From assembly GCA_964519955.1 (NCBI GenBank), contig CAZFLM010000113.1, forward strand, positions 1 to 15,251: DNA of 15,251 nt. The letters run 5' to 3'. This DNA comes from CAZFLM01 sp964519955 (GTDB lineage Bacteria; Armatimonadota; Chthonomonadetes; Chthonomonadales; CAJBBX01). The notes under the pieces are model-generated. The model worked only from the letters and a program-made list of their open reading frames with translations. It did not search any database and was not told where the DNA came from. This document shows positions 13,701 through 15,251 of the stretch, piece by piece (the stretch's first letter is position 1; each line of letters begins with the position of its first letter). A program made the translations under genes and the position numbers.

Positions 13701-15251
13701 ATGCCTGGCCGTCCTAGCTTCCGCCTCGGGGTCAAGACCGACCCGATCGAGTATCGCTACTCGTTCCCCTGGCTCTTCCGCATCCTCGCCGACGAGGGCG
13801 TCCGCGACGTGCAACTGGGCAGCTTCTTCGAGCTGTACCACCTGCCCGATGCCTACTTCCTGGACCTGCGCGCCGAGGCGGAGGCCCACGGCCTGCGCAT
13901 CCGCAGCCTGTTCACCGCGCACCGCGAGCTGGGCGGCTTCTTCCGCGAGGAACGCGGTTGGGAGCAGGCGGGGCGCCGCAACTTCGAGCGCTTCATCGAG
14001 GTCGGCGGGCTGCTCGGCGCGGAGGCGGTCGGCTCCAGCCCGGGCTCCCTCGCGCGCGACCGGATGGAGTACAAGCCCGAGGCGACGCGCCGCTTCCTGC
14101 AGCACATGCGCGAGCTGATGCACCACGCGCACCGCTGCGGCGTCGGCTGGGTAACGATGGAGCCGATGTCCTGCCTGGCGGAGCCGCCCACGCTGCCCGA
14201 CGAAATGCGCGACATGTGCGAGCCCCTCGCCGAGTACCACGCGCAGCACCCGGACGACACCGCCCGCATCGGCCTCTGCGTCGACATCGCGCACGGCTAT
14301 GCGGACGAGCAGGCGCGCACCGTGTTCGACCACCTGCAGCTCCTCGAGGCCTCCGTGCCCTGGCTCTACGAGGTACACCTCAAGAACACGGACCACCAGT
14401 TCGGCTCGACCTTCGGCTTCTCGGAGGCCGACCGGGCGCGCGGCATCGTGGATGTGGCCGAGTGCCGCTCCCGGCTGGAGGCCGCGGCGGACCGCCTGCC
14501 CGTGCCGGAGGTCGTGGGCTACCTGGAGATGGGCGGGCCGAAGCTGGGCCGCGACTACTCGGATGGGCACCTGGAGGATTGGCTGCGCGCGTCCCTTCGG
14601 CACCTGAAGCGGACCTGGGCGGGCCCGGCAGAGGCGTACGGCGCGGCGGAATCCGGGACACAGCAGGTAGCGGCAAGCCCGCACGTCGCCATCTCGGCGT
14701 CGATGATGTGCGCAGACCAGGTACACCTGGAGGAGGATGTGCGGCGGCTGGAGGCGGCCGGTATCGACTACCTCCATTTCGACCTGATGGACGCGCACTT
14801 CACGCCCAACATGCCGCTCGGCCTGACGCTCATCGAGCAGCTTCGGCCGTACACCGACTTGCCGTTTGATGTCCACCTCATGGTCCAGGACAACGACTTC
14901 TTCCTGCGCAAGCTCGCGCCGCTGGGCGTGCAGATGGTCTCGCTGCACGTGGAGTCGTCGCGCCACCTCGACCGGACGCTGCGCCTCGCGCGGGACCTGG
15001 GCTTCAAGGTCGGCGCGGCCCTCAACCCGGCCACGCCGCTGCGCCGCCTGACACACGTGGTGGACCTGCTCGACTTCATCCTGCTGATGACGGTGAACCC
15101 GGGCTTCGCGGGGCAGAAGCTGGTGCCGGCGACGCTCGGCAAGATCAGCGAGTGCCGGGAGGCGCTGCAGCGCCGCGGTGTCGACATCCCCATCCAGGTC
15201 GACGGCAACGTGAGCTTCGCCAACATCCCGGGCATGGTCGGGCGCGGCGCG
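13701..15251 (+). CDS. Fusion: sugar isomerase/epimerase TIM barrel + ribulose-phosphate 3-epimerase domain, partial (3' end beyond window)
   Basis: 517 codons from ATG 13701 (GAGG ten bases upstream) are open to the window edge in one frame; the C-terminus is not visible. Residues 1-305 resemble xylose-isomerase-like/AP-endonuclease-2 TIM barrels, with a likely metal site Glu154 (TMEPM), Asp195 (VDIAHG), His226 (EVHLKNT) and Glu276 (YLEMG). Residues 306-326 form an Ala/Gly-rich linker with no stop. Residues 329-517 match ribulose-5-phosphate 3-epimerase: ISASMMCADQ (331-340), HFDLMDAHF (359-367), DVHLM (390-394), ALNPATPL (440-447), LLMTVNPGF (461-469) and QVDGNV (499-504). His359, Asp361, His392 and Asp501 align with the metal/acid-base residues. 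The two halves would plausibly catalyse successive steps on ketose phosphates. Substrate of the first half is unknown. Confidence 0.85.
   Translation, partial: MPGRPSFRLGVKTDPIEYRYSFPWLFRILADEGVRDVQLGSFFELYHLPDAYFLDLRAEAEAHGLRIRSLFTAHRELGGFFREERGWEQAGRRNFERFIEVGGLLGAEAVGSSPGSLARDRMEYKPEATRRFLQHMRELMHHAHRCGVGWVTMEPMSCLAEPPTLPDEMRDMCEPLAEYHAQHPDDTARIGLCVDIAHGYADEQARTVFDHLQLLEASVPWLYEVHLKNTDHQFGSTFGFSEADRARGIVDVAECRSRLEAAADRLPVPEVVGYLEMGGPKLGRDYSDGHLEDWLRASLRHLKRTWAGPAEAYGAAESGTQQVAASPHVAISASMMCADQVHLEEDVRRLEAAGIDYLHFDLMDAHFTPNMPLGLTLIEQLRPYTDLPFDVHLMVQDNDFFLRKLAPLGVQMVSLHVESSRHLDRTLRLARDLGFKVGAALNPATPLRRLTHVVDLLDFILLMTVNPGFAGQKLVPATLGKISECREALQRRGVDIPIQVDGNVSFANIPGMVGRGA

Noticed and set aside
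1..15251. tRNA, rRNA, CRISPR arrays, insertion sequences or phage genes
   Set aside because: No cloverleaf, evenly spaced repeats, transposase motif or integrase was seen by eye on either strand. A covariance-model scan could not be run here.

Overview
The window is about two-thirds G+C and densely coded. It looks like chromosome from a high-GC diderm, heterotrophic bacterium. Signs of this are a probable outer-membrane barrel, several Sec-type and one Tat-type signal peptide, an ECF sigma/anti-sigma pair, GH4 glycosidases and many exported proteins of unknown substrate. The style (planctomycete/armatimonad-type secreted proteins, UroD-like proteins in a sugar cluster, frequent TTG starts) suggests Armatimonadota or Planctomycetota, but I cannot settle the phylum from sequence alone. 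I see no rRNA, tRNA, CRISPR array, insertion sequence or phage gene.

Layout. 1-457 (-): 5' end of an exported barrel-like protein. 741-2087 (-) and 2272-3600 (+): two divergent GH4 NAD/metal-dependent glycosidases; a perfect 17-bp palindrome lies in the 184-bp gap between them. 3601-3829: convergent intergenic region with two strong hairpins. 3830-5462 (-): ECF sigma factor, with the downstream zinc-finger anti-sigma gene overlapping it by 23 nt. 5463-5626: divergent leader with nested inverted repeats. 5627-10407 (+): three exported proteins: a hypothetical with a pseudopilin-like tail, a Tat-signal protein with two amidotransferase-like segments, and an exported ADP-ribosylglycohydrolase-fold protein with a C-terminal discoidin-like domain. 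10408-10594: intergenic imperfect direct repeat and a hairpin. 10595-15251 (+, running off the end): UroD/methyltransferase-like protein, secreted BNR-repeat protein, GyrI-like ligand-binding protein, and one uninterrupted reading frame joining a sugar isomerase/epimerase TIM barrel to a ribulose-5-phosphate 3-epimerase domain.

How they may work together (inference): the theme is carbohydrate scavenging. The exported BNR protein and the discoidin-domain protein could act on or bind polysaccharide outside the cytoplasm. The GH4 enzymes would split glycosides inside the cell, and the isomerase-RPE fusion would interconvert ketoses or ketose phosphates towards the pentose phosphate pathway. The GyrI-like protein could sense a small molecule. 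The sigma/anti-sigma pair may respond to an envelope signal. The least ordinary item is the isomerase-RPE fusion and the gene cluster that carries it.
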